The position numbers and the translations under genes were made by a program. The notes under the pieces are model-generated. The model did no database searches. It saw only the letters and a list, made by a program, of their open reading frames with translations, and was not told the origin of the DNA. From positions 91,904,215 to 91,968,214 of the forward strand of contig CM022948.1 of NCBI GenBank assembly GCA_012931725.1: a DNA stretch of 64,000 bases, written 5' to 3'. Below, one piece after another: positions 43,021 to 64,000 of the stretch. The stretch comes from Litsea cubeba. Lineage: Eukaryota; Streptophyta; Magnoliopsida; Laurales; Lauraceae. The stretch's first letter is position 1. The number at the start of each line of letters is the position of its first letter.

Positions 43021-46000
43021 TTGAGGTTTATATGCCAATCCAGCATGGGCTAAACTTTGATTAGAGTGAGATATAACTCTTAAGGAGGAAATAATTATTT
43101 TGAGCGGTTGAAATTCACTAAAGGGGAGCTCTATTATTCTATATTTTGGCCCTTACAAAGTTCTGAGAAACTGTGCCTTCGAAAATGTTGAGATAGTTAT
43201 CAAATTCCAGATATTTCTTTGGATATTATTTGAAAATTTTGAATTCTTTAAAATAATTAGTAAACAATCAATAAATATAAAATATTACTGATCGACCATT
43301 GCTTTCCCTCCCTCACAAAAATCCTATCTCTACAACTGGTGTTATGCTCAATTTCACAATGGGACCAACTCATGTTAAAGAGTATATACTTTGAAGACAA
43401 CCTATTAAAGGTAAAAGTCCTTCAATTTTAGAGGTTTGGATTTTTTACACGGGCTCCACTGTCGAGTGCAACAGGGGCAGACTCGTGTCTAAAGCTTTTA
43501 GGGGCAGTTGCTCCCATTGGACTTGGAAAAGGACCCTATGCTCCCCAAACAAAAAATGGCAAAATAATGACTTGACCTTTTCAATTTACCATCGTCCGAC
43601 AGGTCAAACGGAAACCCTGGGCTATTTACCATTGCCCAAACACCCACCACAGACAACGAATCATGGGATTGCTGGCTACTTAATGACAGAGATTAAAAAA
43701 AAAAACCAACTTGGCTATAGCTAATTAAATAAGACGAAGAGTATGTCCAAGGTTCTTGTATTCTTAAGCATCCAATGTCCGGCCTGTAAGAAAGTTATTA
43801 CAGATTCTCATTTTTTGTCTTGTCCATGAGTGGCCCACAATCAGGTTACAATGAATCCTCTCCAAATTACAGGAACAAAGCAAACACTGAACAATGGTTG
43901 CAATTAGGGATGCAAATGGATACCCGATTCTCCAACTACCCAAAGGTTTCAACCTGCAAAAAAACCAGGTTTAGAACCTGTTTAGGTTCTAATTTATAAA
44001 TGGGTTCAGGTCTGAAACCCAATTTAGGTTCTAATCACTAAACAGTTCCACCCGATGGACCCAAGACCCGAATTATGGATGTGCGCGGTTTAAGACGGGT
44101 CTTGAATGGATATGTGAAAAGCTAAATTTAGAATGTCTGGCATGATTAATTTAGAATCCAATCCCAGTATAGATATCTTGACAACCATACATAAACCAAT
44201 CTTTTAAGAAATTTCATTAAATCTCAAATGTAAGCGGAGACACGGATAATAGCAAACGCTTACCACCATCCTCATCTACAGATCACTCACATGGACCATC
44301 AAGGAGAAGCTCCAGGACGCGAGTTTTATAGTACAGTACATTTTGAACATGCACATCTTTCCTTCAAGTTTCACTCTTCCTTGAAAGCTGCTGCTCCAAG
44401 GACACTTTTTATGTCCTTCCTTTTACCCCACTCTACTGCACATATTATTATTCCAAGGGATTTTCTGAATGTGGGGAAGGAGAACCATTGTTTGGCTAGA
44501 AGAAGGGACATTTACCTGATTGATGGTGCCATTGTTTCAGTGGCTAAGGGTTCACCTTGAATTTTCTGTGGACCAAAACAACTCGAGGGTAATCTTCCAA
44601 AAAAATAATCTTGTGTGTGAACTTTCTGTGGGGCCCACTCTTGGTCCCATTTGGGGTTGGGATGGAAAGATCCATGTGGGACCACCCCATGTATCAAGTT
44701 GACCCCAATCCCATGCCCTAATAGCCTAACTCCTTCATCTGTGCCCCACAAGTTTAACGACTTCACATTCAAAATAAATAATAATAATAATAATAAAATA
44801 ATAAAAAAAATAATAATGATAAAATTTCAATCCTCCATCCAATGATCCAATCCATTTGAATAGGTGCCAAATCCCCAGATTAGTGGCTATCAGGAGGGTC
44901 CCTGTGTGTTGCATAGTTTGGATTCGGTGATAGGTGGGCCCCGCCACTAGTTTGCACCGTGTGAACTAGTTTCTCACTTTATATATATATATATATAATC
45001 TTCCAAAAGAGAAACAACCGTAGGCCAATACCAAAACTGTAAAATTAAGATATGTAGATGTATCTGAGGTTTATAGCAGAGTGACGACCTGAATTTTAGT
45101 AGAATGTTGAAAGAACAGTTGCACTGCAGGTAATGAACCTTTTAAGAGATTATAATGGTTTCTTTGGTTGAGAGAATTGCAAAAGGGTCTGGAATCTTAA
45201 CAATTTATCAACTGAAAGCAGGAATTCATTTTTATAGAGGAAGTAGAAGTTTTTAATTAAAAACGATTTGATGCATCAATGAAGATAGTCAGGATGATAA
45301 ATAAAAAAATAACCAGAACTAAAGCATGGCCAAGGCCATGGTTATCATTGGCTACCTAAAAATGAAAGACTACAATGGCTTAGACTATTTGGGCATAATC
45401 CGGAATATCGTGGTTTCTTCCTTTCTGCCAATATTGCAATAACAAATCAGTACCTCAAGCTGAATATCATAATGAAATGTTCAGCAGATATCAACAAAGA
45501 ATCTTGCCACCTTGTTCACATTTGGACAAAAATCTGACATTAAAACCCATCATGTGGAAGTACTGAAAGTTTTAAGCTTGTTTATTCAAGTACGAATCAC
45601 TGACCTTTACACGTCAAATAAAAGCCGCCTTCTGCTGGTGGTAGTTTTCTATCCAGTCTTTAATCAGACAATTTCAGATTCCCTTTGCTCGATTAACCAA
45701 TCAGGATCGCCATTAGTTGCCTGCACGCAGATCTATGTGATGGGCGCCTGCACAAAAATCCAGTATCCACGAGCTAAATGATATCAAACTGTTAAAATAC
45801 ACAAAAATGAGGAATAAACAACTCCTCTACCACATAGCTAGATTATTATATGGAGCTATGACATCCAGATATGGCATGAGTAGTAATTCTTTTTCATAAA
45901 CAGCTTATATTTTCCAAATTGTATCAGACAGTGTATTGCACACACTTCAAGTAATTAGGTTGTAAGATCAAAGTGCAAGTAGCGGACCACCTGCCAAATG

Positions 46001-46276
46001 ACAAATTTCCATAGTTTGTGTTGCATTACATCATCTCCTTATCCAAAAGAAATCAGAAGTAACATTTTGCAGAATTTCTTCTAAACGAAAAAAGTTCCCA
46101 TCACAAAACATTCAGAGTCAAGACACCAAAATAAGGAGAGGTCATCATTAAATTTCATTTTTGGAAAATAATGAAATTTCATAAATAAGCATATTATTTT
46201 GTAAAATGTAAGGATATATTCAGAAGATGGAAAACTGAATACAATATACATGGAAAACACTAGGATGTTAAGCAAT
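43021..46276. repeat. Segmental duplication copy C
   Basis: 43021-44104 matches 18318-19549. A jump at the shared word TGGATA follows, and 44099-46276 matches, in order, 21716-22141, 24742-25068, 27388-27854 and 37463-38395. Copy C thus gives the pre-insertion sequence for three of the LTR insertions of copy A. It runs into the terminal exon of the S28 gene. Homology to copy A stops at about 46276. Confidence 0.85.
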
Positions 46277-48334
46277 GTTTTAACAAAACACTCTCCCTTT
46301 CAGCTCCCGCTAGCCAGTGCATAGGCTAACACTGTAACACATTAGCTTCTCACAGGATATGATGGAAAGTGGCCTTCAACTCCATTGAGAGATCTCCAAG
46401 CTCCTTGAGATATCTTCTAAACTTCTTTTCTTTTTTGAAAAATAACCTCTTTATGATTATAGAAGCAAATGCCATGGCACTCATGGTTTTTCCACTCACA
46501 CAAGCAATGGCATTACTTGGGTCCCCTTTTAGTAGGACTGGCTCATGAAGCATTGAATGAATGAATACGAAGGCCTTCCTTTACTGCTAATATTTTTCTG
46601 CTCTATTTCAAATCACCAACACCAGCTGGTCCAGAGAAGACGAAAGCAATAACAAAGCCTGCTCATTCATGATACCCCTATCCCTGATGGCACCAGATTG
46701 ACTTGGTAGTTTGGAAACTACCATCTACAACAAAACCTTGAAGTCTCACATGGATATAGGCACCGATGAGTTCATCAAGGGCCCCATCCAAAGCCACTTT
46801 CTTTTCCTTGGCAAGTCAGATGTGGATATTACCAAGAATTCCTTCACTTGACCCCAGTCAATGAGAGCAGAGTTGATCCTTGCCATGACAGATCCCCATG
46901 AAGAACCTTTCCTTTCAAGACTCTTGCTTCCTTTCTTTCCACACATGGCACCGTATTACAGGGGCACAATTTCCCACAATATTTCACCCTCTATGGAAAG
47001 GGCTCAACCCCTTGAAAAAGATAAGCACAAAAAAGGGGATTGCGCCCTTAGGCTGGTGACCACCGCAAAAATCCCAAGTTGGCCAAAACAATTTGATAAT
47101 CTCTGTTTCTCTGAGTGACTAATTCCCACAATTATAGGATTTTAGGGCATTATCGTTCAAGAGGAAGAAAGTGATTTTTTATAATATTTTCATCAAACAA
47201 TTCGATCACGAGTGTTTCGGGAATGGCCCCTTTAACATTGCAGAGAATGCTGCAGTTGAGGGATTTTCAGTCCCTCAATGGTAACCCCAGGGGACCAAGT
47301 CCAACCTTGATTCATAGACTCATGGCCATCATGGTGGGCCTCACAGGGCCGACACACCAACACCCTTGCTCCTAAATAAAGCTTGTAAAGTTGTTGCAGC
47401 CCACTTCATTGAGAAGAGCGATAGGAAGGTGAACCATATATGGGATGCAAAGGGCAGGGCACAAAAAGATACCCAATAGATCCTCGTCAAACCAACATAT
47501 AAAGCATATGCAGGGATGACACAGTTTTTGGATGTGAGATGGCCAATGGTCAGGATTTATTAGATGACAAAATGCCTTGACAGGGACCCATGACTTACAC
47601 ACTTATGTACAAGGGAGGCATTCAGCATTGGCACTCTCTGAATATATGGATTTGGAAGAGAAATTTCCACTATGGCCCTCTAAATGAAACTCTGCTACCC
47701 GTGAAAGTCAATGACTTACCATTCTCCATTCACACTGTTAAGTGGAGCTTCCAGGGTAGGGATCTTGTTGTCTGTGATCCCTTCTAAAATTTATAATCGT
47801 TAAAATGTAAGCCCCATCCTTTCCATGCAAGATTTCACTTTTGCTTGTCTTTTAGAAGAGATGCTATTTGGTGTAAGGGAAATGGTCCTTTAAAACCACA
47901 TCATTCACCTATACATCCTTCTAAAAGAGACCCTTCTCTCCATCTGTTTTTTGGAAGGATAAAGAATCATATAATTTTGATACATCATTCAAACCCAAGA
48001 TCTTCCAAAAGAGACCCTCCTCTTCATTTACTTTAATTGGAAGGATGAAGAATCATATAATTTTGATACATCATTTAAATCCGAGATCCCCCCTCTTCTA
48101 TTTACTTCCTTAGGGTGGACATTCCTGCCATAAGGCATCCCTCTCCGCCCCAAACCTCCACCGCCACTTAGAAAGCAAGGCCCTCTGATGTTTCCAATGC
48201 CTAAACATCCATTTTCATCGGGCAACTTCATTGCCTTCAAATTCACTTAACCTATCCTATTTTTATCCCCCTTCCCATCCCTTCTCTTTGTCTACTTTAT
48301 CTAAGCAGGGCATAATAAATATACATGCACCAAC
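46277..48334. mobile_element. Unassigned region, probably decayed interior of a Copia element
   Basis: Lies inside the S28 terminal intron and ends at the polypurine tract and LTR at 48335-48548. Short frames on both strands (for example 46746-46946, 47590-47787) show no domain that I recognise. Bases 47890-48090 repeat GAATCATATAATTTTGATACATCATT twice in close tandem (split as 47967 and 48049). Assignment to an element rests on the LTR at its right edge. Confidence 0.3.
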
Positions 48335-48548
48335 TTGAGGGGGAGTGTTGTAGGACAGTTTTTACAAATTAGTCCAGGGACTGACGTATAAATATGTTTA
48401 TCCATGGGGTTTTTTGTAAGAAAATTATTAATGACATAAATAGATGAGGTTCCTATGGTCAACCAAAAACCTCTTTCAGTCCTAAACACTCTTTTTTCTC
48501 TTGTTTTCTCCTTTCTTCTCTTCTCAAATGAACTCTAATATTTCTACA
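48335..48548 (+). mobile_element. Copia-type 3' LTR (203 bp) with polypurine tract
   Basis: TTGAGGGGGAG (48335-48345) directly precedes TGTTGTAGGACAG, a standard Copia tract-LTR junction. The LTR ends AATATTTCTACA at 48548, with a TATAAATATG inside. No 5' LTR was located. Confidence 0.55.
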
Positions 48549-49480
48549 CCTATTCACAATAAAACCCGAATAATTTCATAGTTAAAATTTCTACACTTTG
48601 CTGCCAGATAACTCCTTCATAGAACGCGATCATACCAATTGACCATGCAAGGTGACACATTTTTTTTTTTCTGAATTCCAAATTTAGTCATCATGATTGA
48701 TGCAGCTAAAGAAACGAATCCCGATTGATTGTGAACCCAAAACACAAATATCTTCAATCAAACAAAAGCACTACGCAAAAGCAAGGAATACCAGTAGATT
48801 CAATTACATCTGTTGCTAAACCAACTGTAGAATTCTTCAATCCTTTGGAGAGCCTCCAACCCAAGAGAAGAAGATAAAAGGTGCAGGTAGTATGCAACTC
48901 TTATTCAAAATAATATGAAAATAATCAAAGCTGATTATGTTGTCCCTTAAAATGCATATAAATAACCCTTTAAAAACTTAAAACCCTAACTATGAGAATA
49001 ACTTTAGAATTTGAACGATCCAATTTTCCTAGATACGTTAGGGCCTGATTTTAGACTGTGACCTTAGAAACTTCTTTCACCGCTGTTGGCACAAAAGTGC
49101 TCTGCAGTTTCTTCCAAATTCTTCGGTCTCCTACTTGTCCTTGTCCCCTCTCTCTCTGTGTGCGCGCGCGACGCACGTGTAGTTAAGCCTCTCTTTGTGT
49201 ATGCACATGTGTAGTTAAGTGGATCAGTTTGTCTCTATGCTTGTGTATGAGACACTCTCACATCCACATGTTACAAAAAGACAAATTCACTTGTACTTCA
49301 CACAGTATTTGGAGAGGCGAAAGGTCTCTTAAGCTATTTTGCCAGCCAGCACTCACTATATTCATGCATATAATATATTAGATGGATACAGAGAGAGAGG
49401 AGCTCGGTTAAATATAAATTATTTTGACACGTGAAACATGCATAGGAAGCAAGGAGCAAACATTTAATGATATGCTTCTG
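48549..49480. other. Intron/intergenic DNA, no gene seen
   Basis: AT-rich, with a (CT)n/(TG)n/(CG)n patch near 49149-49175 and a possible retroelement fragment around 48690-48900. Nothing coding was recognised. Confidence 0.4.
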
Positions 49481-49954
49481 AGTAATACCTTCTTCAGTAA
49501 CAAGTGCAACAACACTTTCAGACACATCCTGGAGAACACTGCCATAGACAATAGCAACGCCATCAAACAGAAAAGCCTATAGAGTAGATCTTTAAGAGTG
49601 ACAACTAACGAGCAAAGTCAACTTGAAAAGAGCTCACCTGCCACCACTCCAAGGATCCAATAGCCCATTTGAAAATATGATGTTACTGCCAAACATCTTC
49701 AAGGTTGTAGACAAATTCTGCACAAGAGAACACAGATAAATGGACATTCAATTTTTAAGAAAAGAAAATTAGCTGAATCATGGATGTAGTCGCTCATTTG
49801 AGGGAAAAGGTAATATCAACAAAGGTTCACTGTCACAGGAAAACATCATCTGCACACCAGCATACTGCGCATCCAGACCATCCCAGAGGTGGAACCCACC
49901 TTTGGATTTCACGTGCTGCGCATGATGTGCGGTGCATGAGTGAATATTTTCCCA

Positions 49955-50054
49955 NNNNNNNNNNNNNNNNNNNNNNNNNNNNNNNNNNNNNNNNNNNNNN
50001 NNNNNNNNNNNNNNNNNNNNNNNNNNNNNNNNNNNNNNNNNNNNNNNNNNNNNN
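49955..50054. other. Assembly gap (100 N)
   Basis: Exactly 100 unknown bases, a conventional scaffold gap of unknown true size, between the S28 exons and the end of the esterase gene. Frames that run through it are meaningless. Confidence 0.99.
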
Positions 50055-51225
50055 TTTGGCATCAACTAAAAACTTAGACCAAGAAATTCTAGACTACAGA
50101 ACCTTTTTAATGATGCAAGTGTCACGGGACAAAGATCCATTCATTTGATAAATGTTAAAATGTAAAGAAAAAAACACTCTACCATTAGCAATAAACCATT
50201 TTTTTTATGCACGTATCACAAAACACAGATCTGTTAAATTAATAAATATTAAAATCAAAGAACTTCCCTGCTAGCAATTCACTACAAATTTTTTAGCTAA
50301 AAGTATTCATGTAAACTAATGGCATGTTTGACAAAGGTTAGAGAAATGGCTAACGAAGTGCCGTCCCCATGCATTGCTTCTCTCCTCTTTTGATGAGATG
50401 TTAATATGGGTATATGCAACACAACAACTCAACAAAATTGACTGAAAACATGTGAACACTTATCCCAGAACAAAGGCATGCCACAAACCCTGTGTGCTAA
50501 CATCAAGGTGCCACACTGACTCTAAGGGGACTATTTCGAACCTCGTCAGGAGATATGAGATTGATGAAAAGGTAGATGTCCCTTGTGGACCCATTATTCA
50601 AGCAACTCAAAATAGATAAGGCTTTAAATAAGGATCCTCTTTCTTCAATATGGCTGTGAGAATAGGATCTATTGAGAATTCCAAAAGCTGCTAAAAACGG
50701 TTCCTTTTTTTCCCTTTTAAAAGACAGCCAGTGCCCACAATGAAAACTACAGTGAAAATCATAAACGTTAATAAACTATCATCTCTACAAACCAAATATG
50801 TTCCAACACTGAGGATGCACAAAGATAAAAATGGATCTTGCAGAGTGTCCTTATATAGGAAGAAAAGGTGGGGTGACAAACAAGAAGAAAAAGTGATCTA
50901 AAAAAGGTTTGAGAATGTGCCAACTCTGTCCAAAATTCAGTTCTAAAGCAATATGTGCTACAAGAAGGCAATCCATGACATGTAGTTAGGAATTTATTTA
51001 AAGATGAGATCCAGGAAGAAGATGTTCGAACATCATGTTGTCTAGGGTGGATAAGTGAATGGGGTCTAAGATGATTGAGCTAACTGCATTGAGAATTTCT
51101 TACATATTTGGAAATTTTATGTTAAACATTCTTCTAGGTTTTTTGTGAAAAAAGATTCCATATTCAAAACCAAATCTTCTCACAGAAACTTGATCATTTC
51201 ATATCATGTGCTGCAATAGATTTAC
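50055..51225. other. Region 3' of the esterase exons, no exon recognised
   Basis: The terminal exon of the DUF676 esterase gene (about 25 residues ending the family's GADVI-HMID region) was expected here but was not seen. AT-rich with no other gene. Confidence 0.4.
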
Positions 51226-60280
<9,055 letters not shown>

Positions 60281-60390
60281 TGCTGTTGGAGAATGAAAAG
60301 CACACTCCTTTTTCTTCTTCTCTTTGTTTCTTCTGCTCGAATCTGATGGACGTTTATTAAATGTGGGAGTTTTTTTTGTATATAGTTTAT

Positions 60391-60400
60391 ATTTATATAT
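60391..60400 (-). promoter_or_regulatory. Candidate TATA box of the esterase gene
   Basis: The minus strand reads ATATATAAAT, about 110 bp upstream of the ATG at 60280. The following leader is rich in A and G. No other core element was seen. Confidence 0.4.
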
Positions 60401-61202
60401 GAACAGTCTTCTGTTTGGTGGCCCTGCCGGGTTGGTTGGGGGCGGCTTTTTTTAGTCCAAGTTCTATCGGAGAAGAAATAGAAGATTGTATTTTGGGTCC
60501 TTTTGTTTGACCAATCAAGAGGAGGGGTTCGTCCCTTCTTTTCTAGAAGTCTAGGAGTATTATGAGCTTAATCTGATGATTGGGTGTGTGTTATTCAATA
60601 GATATAAGTGGAAACACTGTTGGAAAGTTTTTTTTTTTTTAGTCAAGCATGATGAATCATGCAGGTGGGAAAGTAAAGCTCAATGTTTTTTTCACTTTTT
60701 CAGCAAAAAGTACTTCCTTATAAAACACAAAAATTTGGGAGGGAGGAAACATGCACCCACAAAATTTTTCATTAATTTGGCATTTAATTTAAGGTGGTTT
60801 TTTTTTCTTTTCAGGAAAGTAGGTACTCACGTAAGCACCAACACCCACACACATTCATCAAAGTCACTCTGAAAGATGGGTGTCTCACTAAATTATTATT
60901 TTATTGGTTGTTAGCTTCTTATTTTACTCCTCTCATTTTAGTCATTTACCTCTTTCCTCTCTTTTGATGCCTTTCACTTTCTCATTAATTTTCTAATTAA
61001 ATGAGATGTACAAGTTTGAAAATAAAATATTTTACTTGTGAAGAGTATTCAAAATGAGATAAGATTAGTAAGGTTTAAATTAGTTTACTTCATGAAAACG
61101 AATGTAAATATAATTTATAGGAAAGTATACTTATCCTTTATATAACCCTTATATTTTCCATTAATTTGGCATTTAATGTACATTAGTTTCTCGATAAATT
61201 AT

Positions 61203-61446
61203 TTAAGCATCACCTAAGTGAGGAGTGAAACTCCTCGCATGGCCTAGTTAAAACTTTTTTAAACCACTAAAAATAAAAGCCCTCGTGATAATCACATTGT
61301 TTATCACATGCAAATTCTTGTTAGACTAAATTTTAAAAAAAAATCAGTACAATGGAGGAAGGAATTCGTTTTGAGAGGTTTAAAATTTTGATTAATGGGC
61401 CCTACTCTGGAGTTCCACTCCTCGCGCTTAGGAGAAGTGCTTAGAG
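61203..61446. mobile_element. MITE with imperfect 35-bp inverted ends
   Basis: The left end reads TTAAGCATCACCTAAG then GAGGAGTG; the right end reads CACTCCTCGCGCTTAGG then GTGCTTAGA, pairing with a few mismatches. Non-coding interior. Target duplication unclear. Confidence 0.5.
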
Positions 61447-61767
61447 GATCTGGGTTTTATTTTGTTGCTTGCTCTCAATGATAGTCGACAATTGACTTAG
61501 AAGAAATAATTCGAAGTCTAAATTCTTTTCCAGGCCCGCACTTGGACTTTGTGATCCTATGTGCATCACTTACTAAAAATATAAACCAATAAAAACATAT
61601 ACCCCTTTCAATGATCTTAGCCTAATTTCTCTCTAATAAGAATTAAGCTTATTCATTTGTTTTATGGTGATTAATATGGTGGTGGCAAACTTTATAAAGG
61701 GGGCTTATTCAATTTCCTTAGCACAAAAAAAAGAAGAAGAAATTGTACAAGAGGGTAGCTTTTATTT

Positions 61768-61985
61768 TGACAATTTTAGATTTACATAAAAGGGCCTTAC
61801 AGGGAAGGTACGGTGAATTTCTGAGGATCTTACTAATATAATAAAAGGCGCGTGAAATGCATGGGCTTATAATTTGACAATTTTAGATTTACATAAAAGG
61901 ACCTTACAGTGAAGGTACGAGAATTTATGATGAGTCCAGGATCTGACTTATATAATAAAAGCGCGTGAAATGCGTGGGCTTATAA
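61768..61985. repeat. Tandem duplication, unit about 106 bp, two copies
   Basis: Both copies begin TTGACAATTTTAGATTTACA and end CGTGAAATGC(A/G)TGGGCTTATA, with about ten differences and small indels between them. Confidence 0.85.
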
Positions 61986-63598
61986 TAAAAATTACACGAA
62001 AGTTCTAAACACTTTTAGAACTAAAAGCTGATTTAGTATTTAGATCATATGTTTCTAAAAAAAAAATTAGGTAAGAATTTAAGTAACAAGGTTTAAGGAG
62101 GAGAAAAGTGTTCACTTAAGAAATAAAAATATCAAACTTTGTTTGTAATGAAAAAGATTAAAGGTCCGAACTCTGCCATGGTGATTGGTGAGGCACCCCC
62201 TATCACGGGCAATACCAAAGTCCGAACTTTTGTGTTTATTTTAAAACTTGAAAAAGCTTCCAAATGGGCAGCACCACTTCTAGTGAAATGAAGTAAGAAA
62301 GCTTAAGTCAAAAACAAATTGGCTATAAGAAAGCAATATATGTTTTTGAAACAAGATGTTCACAACTCATAAAAAGTAAATCAATAAGATCACAATGTAA
62401 TGGTAAGACCTAGACTAACCAATATAGTCTAAAAATACTCAGTTGAAGGTACCACATAAATAAAACAGATGCCTTTTTTTCCTCTGATATTAATAAGGCC
62501 AACCATGATTGATCCCTAAGTCTATAAGACTGCGCTTGGGTAGTGTGACTGGATGGGTAAATATGTAGCAAAAAGAAAAAAAAAAGTGATTAGTCAAAAT
62601 TAAGCATTAAAGGTCTAAACTGGCATTAATTGGACATCTAAATTTTGAAATTATTTTTACCCAAAGAAATTGCAATTATAGACGACCTCATTCCTTTAAT
62701 ATTAATAACAATTTTAATGTTAAAAATTTCCCCATCACATATATATCAAATGTAAATAAGGACTATCTTGCATCAAATTCAGCCGAACATGTACTTATTG
62801 CTTGCTTGCTTTCTTTCTTTCTTTTTTGCCATACATTTTTTAACTGGGGGCAAGGACGACAAGTGTCAATTGGATTGTGGATCCGATTGATCCAAACTTG
62901 TTGCCAAGATAGTTCCTAGTTCTTTCTAGGTAAAATTAGGTGTGGGATTTCCACTGGATGGTGAGGCCTCTAGCGTGTGAAATTAAAACTATGAATTCTC
63001 TGCAGTGTGTTGGTGTCTGGTTTACGCTTTGAAAATTCTCACTTTGGTGTACTTTGCACTTACGAGGGGAAATTCAAGAGCCATTCTCTTGGGCTTTCTC
63101 TTCAAAGTTTAAAAACATAAAAGTAATTTTCTTCTAGAAGGGTTTCAGAAAAAAGCAAGTAGAGATTTTCTTAGATTGTTCTCCATATTCAGCTTCCACG
63201 GTCTTTTCTTGACGAGTCCTGTTCCTCTTTCAATTGTTTTCTCACAACCGATTTTTCTCCCTAAAATTCCAAATTAGTTGAAAATTCTGAAAAATGGGTT
63301 TCTCCTGTTTAGATTGTTCTCCATATTCAGCTTCCACGGTCTTTCCTGGTTTCTCCACTCAAGTCTGGCTGGTTCCAAAATAAATGAGAAAGAAAGTTAG
63401 ATGGGCCACATTCTCTTTTGGCAAAGATCTATTTGTTCACATGGAAATTGAATAAGGAGAAAATCATGATCAAATGACTCCAAAGGTAAAAAGTGAAGGA
63501 TGTATAAGTGAGATGTAGATGCAAGTATGCAACCCTTATTTTTTTAGGCTTTGAACTATTAGAGTGTTGGCTTTTGACATGTTTCTAAATATAACCAA

Positions 63599-63750
63599 CA
63601 AGTGGTAGCTCAGTTGTCCAACAACTTTGATCCTTAAAATGTGGATAGGTCTTGTGTTCGGCACTAACCTTCATTGGCTACCTATCATGGTTTTCACTTG
63701 TGCCTATGGACATGAGGGTTTGTATGTGCCCATATTTGGCAATTAACTAA
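63599..63750 (+). mobile_element. Possible tRNA-derived SINE
   Basis: GTGGTAGCTCAGTTG resembles a pol III A box, and GTCTTGTGTTCGGCAC about 45 bp later a degenerate B box. No clear tail or target duplication, so only suggestive. Confidence 0.3.
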
Positions 63751-64000
63751 TAAAGTTAAAGTGAACTATAGCCTCTATTATTCAGATAGGAAAAGACAAT
63801 AAATCATATTAAAAGTACACTCATTCAAAATTATCCTTTCTAAAAAAAAAAAAGTAAAAAAATAATTTCCTTTCTCCACTAAATAACAAAAGAATAACAT
63901 CTTTTTATACAAAAAGTAAAAAAAAAATTCTATATTAAACAACTAAAAAACCATCATAACTCCTATATTTTTTTCACTCTTGATTTGATGTCCTCACTTT

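Larger units (their letters stand above)
45597..49717 (-). pseudogene. Serine carboxypeptidase S28 (Pro-X carboxypeptidase-like), three 3' exons, damaged
   Basis: S28 enzymes cleave after proline in lysosomal/vacuolar or secreted settings. Minus-strand exons: 49717-49638 (NLSTTLKMFGSN-IIFSNGLLDPWSGG, with the triad Asp in LDPWS), 49538-49489 (VLQDVSESVVALVTEE) and, after a 3.7-kb intron, 45747-45597 (GAHHIDLR, the triad His, then ATNGDPDWLIEQRESEI). Splice sites and phases match for the first two. The last exon has an extra base after the LRA codons and at least two later one- or two-base losses, so its C-terminus is out of frame. No upstream S28 exons (for example GGSYGG) were found between 49717 and the esterase gene at 51226; some could lie in the N gap, but space is short. 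Probably a truncated 3' gene fragment. Confidence 0.75.
60420..64000. other. Intergenic DNA upstream of the esterase gene
   Basis: AT-rich, no gene recognised on either strand. It includes the MITE at 61203, the tandem duplication at 61768, a 40-bp direct repeat around TCCATATTCAGCTTCCACGG (63190 and 63330) and a weak SINE-like head at 63607. Confidence 0.5.

Noticed and set aside
44291..44772. Frames of 86-89 codons on both strands in copy C
   Set aside because: The corresponding stretch in copy A is broken by an LTR and shows no codon-level conservation between copies.
49778..50148. Open frames running through the N gap on both strands
   Set aside because: They contain about 34 unknown codons; the flanking part matches a dispersed repeat also at 15850, not a gene.
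63607..63680. tRNA gene suggested by GTGGTAGCTCAG and a TTCG box
   Set aside because: No acceptor stem or anticodon arm can be drawn; at best a SINE head.

Overview
This is nuclear DNA from a flowering plant. The evidence is GT-AG introns, Copia, Gypsy, LINE, hAT, Harbinger and Mutator elements, a nuclear photosystem I gene fragment, and plant-type gene families. The lineage cannot be fixed from the window. A run of 100 N (49955-50054) shows a scaffolded assembly, and several one-base losses at homopolymers suggest imperfect polishing.

Layout. (1) 1-8.4 kb: FANCL, the Fanconi anaemia ubiquitin ligase, on the minus strand, with nine exons readable in frame (8373 down to 1968). Its last exon is not in the window. 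Its introns hold a LINE with a nested MITE, a miniature LTR element (TRIM) and a 54-base G run. (2) 8.7-12.4 kb: a 1.2-kb Harbinger-like element with TAA target duplication, an inverted repeat array and a decayed PSAF fragment. (3) 12.7-17.1 kb: a tandem duplication carrying two intact small cysteine-rich genes, both ending in a CaaX-like tetrapeptide. (4) 16.9-46.3 kb: a large mosaic segmental duplication. Copy A (16.9-38.4 kb) is inflated by four LTR-type insertions, each recognised by a 5-bp target duplication and by the empty site in a sister copy: a Sirevirus-like solo LTR (with a nested hAT element), two large Gypsy-type solo LTRs, and a 9.6-kb Sirevirus-like Copia element with gag-pol and an extra ORF. 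Copies B and C (38.4-46.3 kb) also contain a displaced FANCL promoter/exon 1 piece and stubs of the cysteine-rich gene. (5) 45.6-49.7 kb: three 3' exons of a serine carboxypeptidase S28 (Pro-X carboxypeptidase type) gene. The terminal exon is decayed, and a second decayed copy lies in copy A at 37.7 kb. (6) 51.2-60.3 kb: a DUF676 lipase-like serine esterase gene on the minus strand with nine recognisable exons. Intron 8 contains a 1987-bp Pack-MULE. (7) 60.4-64 kb: AT-rich intergenic DNA with a MITE and short tandem duplications.

Most notable: the Pack-MULE at 52609-54595 has long terminal inverted repeats and a 9-bp target duplication. It has fused a PRISE/iridoid-synthase-like fragment to an alpha/beta-hydrolase fragment, in the sense orientation of the host gene. 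A second observation is that three different LTR sequences each carry arrays of short palindromes, all centred on TCGA. The genes do not form a pathway; the region is mainly a record of duplication and transposition around a few housekeeping-type genes.
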